Below are positions 37,837 to 49,280 of a stretch of 64,000 nt of DNA, in pieces. The position numbers and the translations under genes were made by a program. The number at the start of each line of letters is the position of its first letter. The stretch's first letter is position 1. The notes beneath the pieces are model-generated. The model did no database searches and was not told where the DNA came from. It saw only the letters and a list, made by a program, of their open reading frames with translations. Source of the stretch: CAWJNF01 sp963844235 (GTDB lineage: Bacteria; Actinomycetota; Thermoleophilia; Gaiellales; Gaiellaceae); assembly GCA_963844235.1 (NCBI GenBank), contig CAWJNF010000001.1, positions 310,001 through 374,000 of the forward strand, written 5' to 3'.

Positions 37837-38600
37837 CTACCCTACCTCTATCGAGTCCGGGGGAGCCGGGGGAGTTCCTGCAGGGTTCTCTGCCGCATCC
37901 CCCAATGGGGTTATCTGTTTCGGATCCCGTTTGGGAGGTTCAACAGCGGTGCAAGCCGTCCCCCTATCCCCCTCCGTTAGACGCTGCATCCCATAGTCTG
38001 AGATCTTCCCCCTGCCGTTATTCCCCCACCGCGTACCCCACGAATTAGCGAACCCGAAATAGGACTCTCCGGAAGGTTCCCACTTCACTTCATCTAGGAG
38101 TATGGCGTGTCCCCCTCGAACCCGGCCCGCTACCTCTACGAAACCCCTCCCATTGAGCTGATCCATCCCCGTTCTCCATTGGCAGGCAAAAACCATTGGG
38201 CCAAAGTTCAGGATGTATTCTGCCATCTTGCGAACGTCATAAACGAAAGCGTAGGTTTCTATCAGCTCCCTTTGCTTTAGGACCGCCCCCCCTGCCCGGA
38301 GAAAAGTCCCATCCTGCCCGCTTTTGCAGTTGCCGGGGAGGGAGTCGAAATCCGCTATCGAGCAAAAGAGATCATGGGCCCAATCGTTACCGTATTCGTT
38401 AGAGCGGGTGGGGGATTCAGGAGCCCCGTCCACGCAAACGCTACGCAATGCCCCTCCGAACCCTGATTCAAGCGGAGCGGGTTCTCCCATGCCTGCTGCC
38501 CGGATGTTCTCTCCGCTTTCATCTTCTTACTTTCCAGAACGGTACGGACTAGATCCCTCTCATCGTCCGGGCCCGGAATGTATCCTAATGCGCCAGTCAT
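37837..38600 (-). CDS. Papain-family (C1A) cysteine peptidase (frameshifted)
   Basis: Cys in 'NQGSEGHCVAFAW', His in 'GRVRGGHAILLDEVKW' and Asn in 'YFGFANSWGTRWGNNGRGK' form the C1A triad in correct order. The Gln of the oxyanion hole is also present (N-Q-G). About 254 residues, no signal peptide, Pro-rich C-terminus. One or two frame changes near 38430. Placed between small membrane proteins and the lysin. It may cleave peptidoglycan-associated or virion proteins. Confidence 0.68.
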
Positions 38601-38609
38601 GGTCCCTGA

Positions 38610-39056
38610 TTATCCTTCCCTCCGTGGTCCCCTACGTCTCTCAGCTCCCGCGTAAGAATCCGTATCGTCCTGTGTTTTTACCTCCCATTTCACTACCAGT
38701 AAGAACACGCTAGGAATTACCGCTATAGCGCCTAACGCCATGCTCGAAACCGCAAACATAGCGCGATCCCATATCGGATGAGCCTCGATGTTCAGCGGGG
38801 TTAGTTGCGCGTAAACCCTGATGCCGAAGTTGACTAGGAGAATCACCATCCCCACTACAGATATTTTCGTAAGGCTTTCGAGCATCGGCATAACCCGCGA
38901 GTATTGCCCGCTACGGATATTCCGCATCCGTCTAACCCTGCTATCCCAATTCCAGATGTAAAGTGCTGCGAATGAATGGGGAATGAAGATAACCGCAAGT
39001 ATCAGAGCCGCAATCTGAACCGCCCCCGATAAGTATCCCATCACGCCGGGGCTCAC
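38610..39056 (-). CDS. Four-helix membrane protein, 148 residues
   Basis: Intact. Hydrophobic helices around residues 10-30, 62-82, 98-115 and beyond ('MFAVSSMALGAIAVIPSVFL'). Basic cytoplasmic tail. Its ATG overlaps the stop of the preceding small membrane gene. In the lysis block, a holin or antiholin is plausible. Confidence 0.5.
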   Translation of the reverse strand: MSPGVMGYLSGAVQIAALILAVIFIPHSFAALYIWNWDSRVRRMRNIRSGQYSRVMPMLESLTKISVVGMVILLVNFGIRVYAQLTPLNIEAHPIWDRAMFAVSSMALGAIAVIPSVFLLVVKWEVKTQDDTDSYAGAERRRGPRREG

Positions 39057-39265
39057 GCCGGGGCTCCGTTCTTCTTTGAGCTTTTCGCAAGCCCCACGCC
39101 CGCGATTATGGATGCCATCGTGGTTAGAGAGGCAAGGATGGTCCCCGCGATTAACGCCCCCTCAGAGCGGAAAGCCGCAGAGAAGAAAGCGGCAACGCTA
39201 AAGAAGATAGCTAATCCGCACAGCGTGATACTAACGAACAGGAAAACTTTATTTATCGGATCCAT
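39053..39265 (-). CDS. Small two-helix membrane protein, holin candidate, 70 residues
   Basis: Intact. Two transmembrane helices separated by a short charged loop ('VFLFVSITLCGLAIFF' and 'AGTILASLTTMASIIAGVGL') and a Lys-rich end. Class II holin topology. ATGA overlap with the next gene. Confidence 0.5.
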   Translation of the reverse strand: MDPINKVFLFVSITLCGLAIFFSVAAFFSAAFRSEGALIAGTILASLTTMASIIAGVGLAKSSKKNGAPA

Positions 39266-39268
39266 TGC

Positions 39269-39526
39269 CTAGAATGATACAGGGTTTTTCCTGCTAATCC
39301 CTCTGATGTATCCCGTCCCCCCCTCCCCCTGCCCGCAGAATAGCAACTAGGCAGGAGATCGTTGTCCGCTCGAGACCCGATCAGCTCATCCTGTCCATGT
39401 TCGTTTTCGTGATCCAGAGCGGATATCAGATCCTCTAGTCTGCGGTTTTCTACTAGCAGGTTATCGCGCTCATCCTCTAGATCCCGCGTGTATAGAGCCC
39501 GCCGAGGGAGGGGGGGACGGGGACAC
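39269..39526 (-). CDS. Coiled-coil phage protein, about 85 residues (frameshifted)
   Basis: 'TRDLEDERDNLLVENRRLED' continues as a Leu/Glu coiled coil, ending at TAG 39269. The G/C runs at 39315 and 39510 carry the frame changes. The start is probably GTG 39526. It lies between fibre-associated and holin genes and may be a spanin-like or tail-fibre chaperone. Confidence 0.4.
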
Positions 39527-39529
39527 TGG

Positions 39530-40066
39530 TTAGCTGATCCACGCCGATTCTTTAACGTGGGACTTCACCCAATGCTGAGTAGCATAGCCATTGAGTTTCG
39601 TATTTAGTTCCGAATTCGTGATGTAGGTTCCGTGGTTATGCCCCGCCGGGGCTAGGTCCGGATGGTCTATGATCCCCCACGCCACTTTGCCCCCCTGCCC
39701 GGTGCCATTGATTGCCCCTTCCGGGAGGGAGTTAGCTTCTATTTTGGTTCCGTTCAGCTTGCGGATGTTCACATCCTCAACTACCACATCTCCGGGAAGC
39801 CGCGGGATCCCCTTCTTTCCCCCCGCTAGGTTCTCTTTAGGGAACAGCCGGGAACTAATGGACTCATCGCGGGCTTTCATTCCGATATCTATGCCGGGGT
39901 AGACCACTCCATCTATCGTCTCATTGGCATTGGGGAATGCGGCATCAGTTACGGATTTCGCGGCAACCTTCCATCTATCTTTTCTGAGCCGATGCCTAGT
40001 GTCTCTGAGTTCCGCATCCCGGTTCCCGGCGTTCCCACCTTGCCGGTGCCTAGTAGAATTTCTCAT
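39530..40066 (-). CDS. Tail-fibre-associated protein, 178 residues
   Basis: Intact. Basic N-terminus, then 'LPGDVVVEDVNIRKLNGTKI' and 'PAGHNHGTYITNSELNTKLN', a His/Asn motif recurring at the ends of phage fibres. The ATG follows a G run that serves as Shine-Dalgarno. Position after the fibre genes supports a receptor-binding tip or fibre assembly role. Confidence 0.5.
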   Translation of the reverse strand: MRNSTRHRQGGNAGNRDAELRDTRHRLRKDRWKVAAKSVTDAAFPNANETIDGVVYPGIDIGMKARDESISSRLFPKENLAGGKKGIPRLPGDVVVEDVNIRKLNGTKIEANSLPEGAINGTGQGGKVAWGIIDHPDLAPAGHNHGTYITNSELNTKLNGYATQHWVKSHVKESAWIS

Positions 40067-40078
40067 CCCGTCCCCCCC

Positions 40079-41280
40079 CTACGCTTTCTCGATGTAAGCC
40101 AAAACATACGCGCTAAAGTTCACGGATGCAGATGCCCGCCAGTTGATTTGCTGAGCGGGGGAAACCCTCAGAGGGGGAGAAGATGCCCCTAGGGTATTGG
40201 CGGGGATCTCCCACGGTGGGAAGCCTGCGATTGTGTGGGCCACCCTAGATACAGGACGGGAGCTGCCGTAGCTTTCTCTTACATAGAGCCACAGAACGCG
40301 GGCATAGGGGGAGAGAAGCCTATCCGATGCCGCTGCCCCTGTGGGCCCTATAAGTTTGTTCTGGTTCGAGGTAGTAGCGCCGACGTTATTGAATGCCGCT
40401 ATCGCGGGGTTCTCGAATCCACGTTGATACTGAACTAAGAAGCCCTGTTCCCCTAGGTTCTCCGTCTCAAAGGGGATGAGGGCAGTTGCGGAGTTCCTAG
40501 CCATCCCGATATAACGAGAGTTGGGATCTCCTGCCTTTGTTCGAGCGGTTCCCACGTAAGCGGAAACTTCCGGCGCTACCGTGTCATAGTAGAAATGCCC
40601 CTCATCGTTAACCTCCGTAAAGTAGAGATACCAAAGCCCATCTGTGGTAGTGGGGAGCGCGATATCCTTAGCGGTAGAGTTGATAACGATTTTTTTCAGT
40701 CCGGGAACATAAGCCGCTCCGGGTCTGAGTCTTATGGTTTGCCCGGTAGTGGACTCGTATTCGAGCCCGACTCTGTAGGAACTGCCTATAGCGGTGGCGT
40801 TGATTTTGGATATCCGTCCCGCCGCGGTAACGCGCTGGAAGGGGTTAGCGTAGTCCCCCTCTACGTCCTGAAACTCCGTTAGCTTGATGCCCCCGGAGAT
40901 ATCGTCTGGCTGGGGGCCCCGCCCGAATGCAGGGTTAGAGCGGTGGGATGGTCTCTGAGGGCATAGTTCAGCGCGTAGGAGCCTAGGACCGGCTGTGATG
41001 AGTTCGTGAACCTCCATGTGGTCCTGCCATGCTCCGTCCCCTCCCGGATGTAGATGGATTGGCCCGGAATGAAGTTCTCATCCGTTGAGAAGTTTCCATG
41101 CCGATACCACGCATCTGAACTCATCCGGTAGACGCCATTGCCGATCCCCCCCATTTGATGCGGGACTAGGATTTCATCTGCCTCGAACCCCGCTACTTCA
41201 TCTATAGCCTGTAGCCCGGAGAGGGTAAGGGGTTCCGTAGCACAGAACCTAACGCTAAATTCTGCCGGTAGCTGCGGCAT
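40079..41280 (-). CDS. Tail fibre protein (frameshifted)
   Basis: N-terminal 'VRFCATEPLTLSGLQAIDEV...LVPHQMGGIGNGVYRM' is the adhesin-like module of many phage fibres. After one frame change near 40920 the chain continues with beta-rich 'FQRVTAAGRISKINATAIGS' to TAG 40079. About 400 residues. The ATG follows the HNH gene's TAG directly. Confidence 0.58.
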
Positions 41281-41720
41281 CTACTGTCCCCCTCTCCTAA
41301 GCTTTATGCCGGGGTTTTTCTTCCTATACCACTCGCGGGATCGGGTTCTAACGCATTCCTTACAGTGGCGCATGTTTCCCCATACGTAAGTATTTTCTGC
41401 TGTGAATTCGTGTCCCCGTTTGCAATGGGTTTGAGACAAAGCTTTGCTGCTGCGGTCTTAGAACTCAGCAAAAGATTCTCCCTAGCCGTAACAGGTTCAA
41501 GATGGGCCGGATTCACACAGTTGCGAATCTCGCACAAATGATGAAGCTGTTTCCCCTCTGGAATTGATCCCACTAATTCCATGTAGCTGATCCGATGCGC
41601 CATTTTTGTAGAATATGGGCTCGAACAGAAATGCCCATACCCGCGAGAAGTTGCCCCGGTCCACAGCCAACAGCCATTACTTTTTTTTACCTTTGCCCAA
41701 TACCTCTCCGTCCAGTCCAT
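41281..41720 (-). CDS. HNH homing-type endonuclease
   Basis: 'CWLWTGATSRGYGHF', 'AHRISYMELVGSIPEGKQ', 'LHHLCEIRNCVNPAHLEPV' give the HNH_3 core with the paired His and Asn. After a frame change near 41445 a zinc module follows ('HCKRGHEFTAENTY', 'MRHCKECVRTRSREW'). It is free-standing between two fibre genes, AT-richer than its neighbours, and likely a mobile gene. Confidence 0.75.
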
Positions 41721-41743
41721 ATGTGCATTTTATCATGTCCGTT

Positions 41744-42958
41744 CTAAGTCTTAACAATAAAATAAACAACGGTGGAAGGTTGCATGTTGTTATGTGCCTG
41801 TGCTGCGTCTGCCGCGACATTAGAGGAAAAGATCGTATTGTGGGGACGCTCTGCCCTGCCCTAGCAGTACCGCCCCCCTGCCCTGCCGTCATATTCGAGT
41901 TAGTACCCTCATCCGTGTAACCGTGGGTATGGGCCGGGAGCCCGATTGCTCATCGGTTAGGAGATGGGTTTCTGAGCCCATCTTTTGCCCGCGAGTTCGA
42001 TTAGTCGCCGCGGCGTGATCTCCTACCCCTACCCCTATCGGAGCCCTGCCGCGGAAGTCGGGGAGGGAGAACGTGGTCCCGGAAGGTAGCCCATAGGGGG
42101 ACGCTGCCCCGCCTGCGGCGTGGAACGGGGAGGGGAGAGCTTGTCCTGTTTACCGTCCTGCCATCACAGATTAGCCATCCGCTAGGCTCCGATGCCCCCG
42201 CGTACATCTGGATAACTCCTGCCGGAAGGGTTGCCCCCCCGCTAAGCTCCGGGGGATCTTCGTTCTTCCACTTCGAGTCCGTATCATCGAATGCGAGAAC
42301 CTGCCCATCATTGGGGCTGTTGATCTCTACATCATCCTGATCTGTGAGGGTAGACGTATTCAGATCTGCGGAGGGCTTCCCGCGGCGTTCCATTGAACTT
42401 TAGGATCTCTCCATTCATCGGGGCCCCGCCGGTGGCGGTATCCACATCTGAGAGATCGTTAAGGGTTCCCGCCCCGCCCCCGGTTGCAACGTTATCGGCA
42501 GCAGGAGCCCAATTCGTCCCATTCCACTTTAGAACCTGCCCGGAAGTCGGCGGGGAGGTAGTAGTGTCTACGTCGCTGTGGCGGTTAACGCTGCCTAGGG
42601 GGACGGGAACCCCAAGACGTACCGTCGAAAGTAAGCACTTCATCTGTAGCGGGAGGATCTGAAACCGTGTCCACATCCGTAAGCCCGTTCAGGTTAGTGG
42701 AACCCCCGCCACCACCGGAACCCCCGGTATTGAGATCTTCGGCGGGAGTCCAATTCGAGCCGTCCCACTTTAGAACCTGCCCTACCGCGGGGGTTGCGGA
42801 AGCGGTATCTACGTCTACCAGATCATTGATATCGTCCACGCCGGAGCCGGTAGAGGGATTGGGAACCCACAGTTCCTTTTCTGAATCGTATGGAGCCCGT
42901 CCCCATCCGTGGGGGCTATGCCGGGATCAACCAGAATAACTGTCCTATACGGGGGCAT
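41744..42958 (-). CDS. Tail fibre with repeat shaft and C-terminal tail-collar domain (frameshifted)
   Basis: Four to five shaft repeats of the form D-L-x-D-V-D-T-x9-G-Q-V-L-K-W-x-G-x-x-W-x-P-A. Then a phage collar domain: 'LPAGVIQMYAGASEPSGWLI', 'CDGRTVNRT', 'LPDFRGRAPIGVGVGDHAA' and the family's end 'AHNNMQPSTVVYFIVKT' before TAG. About 405 residues with several frame changes. It overlaps the upstream gene by TGATG. Confidence 0.68.
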
Positions 42959-44263
42959 CAGAAATTAACCTGCATCCGTCCCGGTCCTACGCTATACGGC
43001 ATCCCTATTTGGCTCATTAGCCCTAAGTCTAACTGCATCCGTCCCCCCGTAGAAACTAGGGCAAATTCTAGTTCCTCATCGACATACGAACCTTCCGTCT
43101 AGCCCGATCCCTATCCGCGGCTTCTTTACTCGCGGCTCCCCGAACGGTGCCACTATCGGGGGGACGAATAGATCCTCTCTGGATCTAACTATGTTGAGAT
43201 TCATAGAGTGCTTTTTTGCAGGTAGGACTTTCTTTGAACTCTGGATCTGCCCGATGAAATGCCGTGTTCCCCGCTTAGCGCCGGTATCGAAAGATGCCTC
43301 TAGGGAGATGTGGTCCCCGTCCTCTATGAGAGGGTTAACCCAATCCATCTCTAGCCCTACGGAAGCTTCTCCCCCCTCCATCCACGTAGCGGTAAGTATT
43401 CCCTGCTGAATTGCCATCGTATCGCCGGGATCATCTTCCCCGGAGAAGTTGATCTTATAGCGCGATTTGCGGGGGGCTTTAGAGCCGGAGATCGGAACCT
43501 CGATGATCCGCTCTAGTTCTTCGTCTATCTCGCGGGTAACTAGGACGGATGAAAATTCGTGTCCTATGGGTTCGGGCTTGAAAGTCTCCCCGTCGAAATC
43601 CTCATCCGCTTTGTAATGCCACAGAACGTCTACGGCTTCCCGCGGGAGACTTCCGCAGATGCGCGATATGCCCATTTAGGTAGGTATCGGCAAAGAAGAA
43701 ATCTACCTCATTGTAAAGGGCTTCTAGGAACCTACCAGGGGGAATCAGACCACCTAAAACCCGTAGATCCTGCCCTCCCGAACTTCGGAGAGATAACCTC
43801 ATCAATCCGGATCAGGGAACGGTTGTATTCCTCGCAGCGGAAGATCGGCATCCCGGTAGACTTCGGAGGGTTCGGAATCGAGGTATTCCCGATCCGCATC
43901 TAGATCCACTTTATCGAGGAAGTAGCCCCCTGTCGCGGCAAGGAAGCGGGTTCCGGAACCCGGAATAGCCCCCACACCATCTTACCGGTAAAGTCGCGGA
44001 TGAGGACTTCATTAACCGTTGCGGTCCAGTTCGACGGGCTCCCCTTTGAGTTCTTCCGCGTCGATCTCCCCGGAGAGGGTAGTTTCACAGGTAACGCCGG
44101 GACGCTGAGCATCTTCCCTGCCGTAAGAAGTGGCGTTGTGTCTCTCCGTCATGGGTTCCCCGGCAACGTAGAGATCAAATTCCGTAAGGGCTCCGGGGTT
44201 ATCGGAGTTGCGGGCTTCTAGGATCTTCTCCCGCTCCCGCTGATCGTGGATCTGCCTAGGCAC
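42958..44263 (-). CDS. Tail tip/baseplate protein (frameshifted)
   Basis: From GTG 44263: 'ILEARNSDNPGALTEFDLYV', 'NEVLIRDFTGKMVWGLFRVP', 'LDKVDLDADREYLDSEPSEV', 'PPGRFLEALYNEVDFFFADT', 'VEVPISGSKAPRKSRYKINF'-like region, and a final 'YVDEELEFALVSTGGRMQLD'. About 430 residues with at least five frame changes. Position between the large tail-tip gene and the fibres suggests a baseplate or fibre-attachment role. Confidence 0.45.
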
Positions 44264-44403
44264 AGAATCCCGTCCCCCCCGTAGCCTCTGCCCACTCCAA
44301 AATGCAATAGGTAAAAACCGCCCAGAAACTCCCCCAAACGATCATCTGGATAGCGGTTTTCATGAGGGGCCACCAAATAGCCGTTAGTAATTACCTCTCC
44401 CAT
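44264..44403 (-). CDS. Small tail-region protein, about 45 residues
   Basis: ATG 44403 immediately after a TAG (TAGATG junction). 'MGEVITNGYLVAPHENRYPD' then an aromatic helix 'LGEFLGGFYLLHFGVG'. The end is uncertain because of the G run near 44270. Confidence 0.35.
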
Positions 44404-44782
44404 CTAGAGTCGTGAACGTAGGGAACAGATAGCCGGTAGCAGATTCGTAGAGTTCGGTATCAAACTTTGCAAAGGTTAGAACCTCATAGGGGATGAACTA
44501 CAAGCCATGTTGAAATGCAGTTACTCGATAACGTGAGTATTCCGGAGAAGATTCGACTAACGTAATGCTCCGCTTCCGGCGTGAACGTGTAAATAGCGCA
44601 TCCCCTGAACCTCCCGATCTCATCCGTGATCGGGACGGGCCGGGAGTGTCCACCGGGGCTATCCTGCCTGTATTCCGGATGGGAGAAGGGCCGGGAATGC
44701 TCCCCCTATCGTAACCCCTCCCGGCAGCGGGGAACGGTCCTGCCGACACAGGACGGGCTGTAGAGTCTTGTACTCTAGCCAT
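44404..44782 (-). CDS. Tail-region protein with an in-frame TAG, about 125 residues
   Basis: 'MARVQDSTARPVSAGPFPAA' to 'SPEYSRYRVTAFQHGL', then TAG at 44498-44500, then uninterrupted coding in the same frame ('FIPYEVLTFAKFDTELYE', 'SATGYLFPTFTTL'). No start codon lies just after the TAG. The likely true stop is the TAG that touches the next ATG. Function unknown. Confidence 0.42.
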
Positions 44783-44806
44783 CCCCCCGCGGTGGCTGTG
44801 GGGGTT

Positions 44807-45255
44807 TTATATCCCGTCCCCATACATCACTATCTCATAATCTAGCCATGCGGGGTTAGGGAGAAGGTTGTTAGTGTCTGTGGTGTAGTCGGCGGGAGTC
44901 CACACTAGCGGCTCCCGCTGATTCGAGCTGCGGTATTTCACCACGATGGCGGTAGTCCCCCGCATTCCCCCACTCGCGGAAACCGGCAGATCTATCGCAG
45001 CTCCCCCGTCCGTGGCAGAGATCTTGAACGTGTCCCCGCTGTGATCCCTGATCCCATCTATGGCGTTTCCGGAGACAAACCGGAGGGGACGGGGGTAAGG
45101 AATTTCACCACGGATCCGTTCTGGAAATAATGCCCCGCCGCGGTTAACACGTTCGTAGCGGCGTTGATGGTGAAGGTAAAGGAATCTTCCGCTTCCGGCA
45201 GAACGGAATTCACGTCCATTTTGATGATCTGTTCATCGAAAGATTCGCTCATCAT
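44807..45255 (-). CDS. Phage structural protein, Ig/adhesin-like (frameshifted)
   Basis: 'EDSFTFTINAATNVLTAAGH' and, after one frame change near 45070, 'GIRDHSGDTFKISATDGGAA' and 'VVKYRSSNQREPLVWTPADY' to TAA 44807. About 150 residues. The repeated T-x-x-G-H-x-F-x-N-G pattern is common in tail fibre or decoration modules. Confidence 0.5.
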
Positions 45256-45262
45256 CGAGGTT

Positions 45263-48200
45263 TCAGGGATTCGAGCGGATAAGCGTCTGCCGTAACCGGC
45301 CCTTAACCTTCCGGAAGTCCGTTCTTACTGCGTCCCGTTCTTCTTGCGTGGTGAGATGCCCCGGAGCGCACATAGGGAGCATCCACCGGAAGGAACCGTT
45401 AAAGATGTTCTGATTCTCGAAACGAGGGATGAAATAGCCCTCTGGGGGATAAAGAAGATGGGCCGGTCTGCCCATCCTTCCTTTTTCGTGGCGCATCCAT
45501 CCTCCCCCGCTAGGGAGTGCATCCCCTCTAGTATCCGCAGAGCCGTCCCATCCGCGTTGTAGAGAACCGGGACTAGCGGTTTAGGTCGTCGTCTAGGCGT
45601 CATCTCATCCCACGCCAAAAACGCGGAAGCGGTATGTTCGACGCCGGGACGAACAAAGAAGGTATCTATCTCTACCCCGATGCGCCCATCCGTGGCATCT
45701 TGCGGAACCGCCCATACATAGCCCTGATGGATTTCCCCGCCGGTGGGGAGTGGGGCATTACTCCATAACTCCCTCTCCCCCCGCTCTGAGATAGCGTAGG
45801 AAGTAACATCGTAATTCACGGTATCGAAAACGGTTCCCCGCTGAGAGTTGCCCGCGGTAAAGTTCAGCGATTTTTGAGATACCCGTCTCCGCTTTACGCC
45901 CCCGCGAGTAAAGTAGACGCTGAGTGTTGCGGAGTTGGTTCCGGCATTCCGGACGATAGTTTCAAAGATCCACGTTCCGTTATTCGTTACCCCCGTAACC
46001 AGCGGGAAAACAGAGGCTCCCACTACGGCATTTACCGCCCCCGTTGTTTCCCTAACTAGGGACGCTAGAACGGTTCCCGCAGAGGTTCGGATCTGATGCA
46101 GCGTCTCCTGTGCGCCGGGAGCTGCGGCAAAGTTATGTTCAGATCTAACCGCCAAACTCTTACGCGCTGCCCCCCCGGAACCGTGTAATCCCTTGCCCCG
46201 GCTCCGGAATCGAGGACTACCCCTGCCCTAGTGGGAAAGTCCGGTTCCGGGAGATCTTCGAGGGCAGGAGAGGCAGGGGGAGTAACGCCGGATCCGTTGG
46301 GAGTGGATAGGATCGTGTCAAAGTCATACGTAAACTTCCCGCGGGGATCGTTTTCGTCCCACGATCCTTTGCGGGTATAGCGGAGCCGCTGCCCCTCGAA
46401 ATCCCTGTTCTGATGCGTTACGGAAAACTAATGTCCGCTAGGGAGGGTTATCCTGCCTGTGGCGGTTCCCTCCGTCCCCCGCAAGCCCCCTAACACGAAT
46501 TCCAATTGCAGCTTATTGGCATCAGCGATCCCGCGGGCTAGGACGGAGGGAGCAACGTTCTTCTTTCCCGTTACGGAGTTAAAAGAACACTCCATCCGCA
46601 TAGACGCGCCGGAACCGTAGGTTTTGAAAGTGAAGTAACAGAGAAGGTTTCCGCTCTGATCCAGAGCCCCGTAAACTTTCGAGCCCCGCCGGTCCCCCTG
46701 CATAATCCGGGAGGGTCGAAACAGAATCTTCTCAGCGTAGGTAGTTTCGATCTTGCCGGTTTCGGGGAGACGGAATCGAAGTCCCTTTGTAGGTAAAGCT
46801 GAGCCTTACTCGCGGTATGATCGGAGCGAACCCTAAAGAAGTGGGTTCCGTCCATCCCCGCGAGTGCTATTACCTGTGCTTCCGTGTTCCCGTTGACCAC
46901 GCTGCGGGTTACGCTATGCCCTGACGGGATAGAGGTAGATCCGTCAAAGCGGATAGTCTCGAAAGCGGGGGCAGAGTTCGATACTGCCTGTTCCTCTGGC
47001 GTCTGCCCCGTAGAAACTCCCACCACGTTCCGGGATGCCCACGGAATATCTGCCCGCTCCGTTACCCTCATCGGATCGGAGGAACCTTCCGCGGGGAACT
47101 CGAACTTTCGCGGCTCCCCGTCGAACGGATGCAGGGCTAGGGAGTGCATATAGAGCGTAGCGTTTCGCGGGTTCCCTCGAAGGAAGAAATAGAGCCGGAT
47201 CTTTTCCGTGTTGGGGTTCAGGGCTACCGTCCCCCCCTCCGCTACCGGCCCTATCTTTGCGCTGATCCCTACTATCCCATCATCATTCAGTTGCTTTATG
47301 AGGATCGGAGCGTCTAACTGATTGTTCCCGGCGTTATCCGAATATTGCCGGATCTCTGCCCTAGCTACTCCGGATTCATGGTTCACTAGCCCCATGAAGC
47401 CCCGCAGAGTCTCGATAGTATCCGGATAGGCTTCCATCGGCTCCGTTCTAACTAGCGGATAATCTGAGCTGTTCGCTATGAGCCCGTTAGTAATCAAGTG
47501 GGGGACGGAATCCCTCACATCTAGCCGGGATGATGTGAGATCCCACAGCCACCGGACGGGGCGTTCATCCTTCCCTATCTGCGAGAACGTAGCGTTCGGA
47601 ATCCTGTTCACCTTTGGCGGGAAAAGGACCTCAATAACTTCATCTGCTGCTATGCGGATGCGGGCAGCGGGGGACGGGGCAGAGATCTTCCCTGAATACT
47701 GTTTGGCGTAGCGGATGAGATACCATCCGGGACCGGGACGGGATCTCCCTGACTGCCCGCGGTGCATCCGGAGCCCCGGTAGGATCCTCGATACCGGAAG
47801 TATCTTCCGTGGGAGGATCTTCCTGTATCAAGATCTGCGGAAGCCGCCGCGGAACCCCATTATCCTCATTCGTGGTTTCTTCCGTCTCCGAATAGTGATC
47901 TATGGTGAAGCCCCACAGCCGGGGACGGAATTTCAGGGGGAACGGCTCTGCCCTACGGTTGCGAGAACGAACTAGCCGGTAGAATACCTGCCCCGCATCC
48001 CACGTTGCGTAGATCTTGTATCCCGTAGTTTCCGGATGGAAATCGTTAGGGGAATACTCGATGCAATGGTTCTTTGCTTCTTTGAAATCTTTGGAGCGGG
48101 ACATAGAGCCGGGGAGCCCGTCCCCCCGCGGGTACATTCCACCATGCAGGTTTGGAAGTTCTGGATCTCCATCATATCCGCGGATACGTGTCCCCGCTTC

Positions 48201-48988
48201 CTGAAATCCTTACGGAAGCGGAGCCGCCTAGCATTTCCTACAAAGGTTTGGTTAACGTCCGGGGGTAACTTCCCTTTGAAATCGTAGGGCCCGTCGAAAG
48301 TCTCTACCCTAACCCCAGAGACAGCTACCTGCTGTCTACGGAGGGTATTGGGATCGGGATCGTTAGGTTCCCCGAACGCATCGAACCCGGCAGGCTTTGT
48401 CATGTAGAAACACTGTTTGATGGTCCCTTCCGGGGGATTGGGGATGAGGAACCACTCTACCGATTTGCCCGTAGTCCCCGGCTCATCGACTATCTCAAAT
48501 TCCACCATATCTGTACGGAGGGTTTCTTTTTGCCCCTTGCCCATACAGGTAATAGCAGAGAGATAGAGCCCCGGCGGGAGTCCCACTGATTGGAGCGGGA
48601 ACGGCTTTCAGGATCGGGGGCAGGAGTGGGTTACGCAGAGGGTACGTCTCCCGATCCCCCCGCTTCATGGGCCCTGCCGACTCTATGACAGGCTTTAGAA
48701 GCTGATAAACATCCGTCTCCGGATCTATGGGATCGGAACTTTGCAGGAAGGAATCTGCGGATGCCCCTCCCGCTTTGGTGGCGTAGATAAGGAATCCTTC
48801 ATCTACAGCACCGGAGAAGGTAGACATAAACTCCGGGGAGCCGTCGAACCGGACGGATTGCAGGAATTGGTTATCTATTGCGTTAACCCTACGGAGGAAC
48901 GCCCCCGCATCCTCTAGGTTAACTGAGATCCCATCGTCCATCTCATTCTGTACGAAATCTAGAGCCGTTCAATGTCATCAGTAGGCAT
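45263..48988 (-). CDS. Large tail-tip/receptor-binding protein (frameshifted)
   Basis: Overlapping frames read as one chain of about 1,240 residues from ATG 48988 to TGA 45263. Landmarks: 'GISVNLEDAGAFLRRVNAID', 'GLPPGLYLSAITCMG', 'TGYKIYATWDAGQVFYRLVR', 'WLWDLTSSRLDVRDSVPHL', 'ALDQSGNLLCYFTFKTYGSG', 'RDFEGQRLRYTRKGSWDEND' and 'HQGYVWAVPQDATDGR'. Beta-rich, with carbohydrate-module-like parts. An in-frame TAG lies at 46428-46430 with coding on both sides. More than one gene is possible, but no stop/start junction was seen. Confidence 0.5.
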
Positions 48989-49232
48989 CTAGATTCCCCT
49001 CTCCGTATCGCGGGCCCTGTGCTTCTAGTCTCCGCTGATTGGCTTTGCCCGCGGTTCTGAGTTCACCATGTGTAACCACGGATTCTCTGATCTTGTGATC
49101 CATCGAATCGACTATGCCCACAGCTAAACCGTTTACCGAATCTCTAACTTCATCAAGCTTTGAGACTACCGCGGCGGTTCCTCCGTACATCCCGCTATCT
49201 GCCTGCCGATGCTCCCTGTTCTGCCTAGCCAT
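48978..49232 (-). CDS. Small tail-associated protein, 84 residues
   Basis: Intact. ATG preceded by AGAGGAAA. 'VVSKLDEVRDSVNGLAVGIV' forms an amphipathic helix or coiled coil. It sits between the tape measure and the large tail-tip gene and overlaps the latter's start by 11 bp. Role unknown. Confidence 0.5.
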   Translation of the reverse strand: MARQNREHRQADSGMYGGTAAVVSKLDEVRDSVNGLAVGIVDSMDHKIRESVVTHGELRTAGKANQRRLEAQGPRYGEGNLDAY

Positions 49233-49280
49233 TTCCTCTGTGTAGCGGAGGAAGTTCCGGGAAATATCCTTGCGGGAGGA

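Noticed and set aside
41938..42015. tRNA-like sequence with a D-arm-like GCTCATCGGTTAG and an anticodon-like arm containing CTG
   Set aside because: The acceptor and T arms do not pair, and the minus strand codes the collar-domain C-terminus of the tail fibre here ('GVGVGDHAA' to 'AHNNMQPSTVV').
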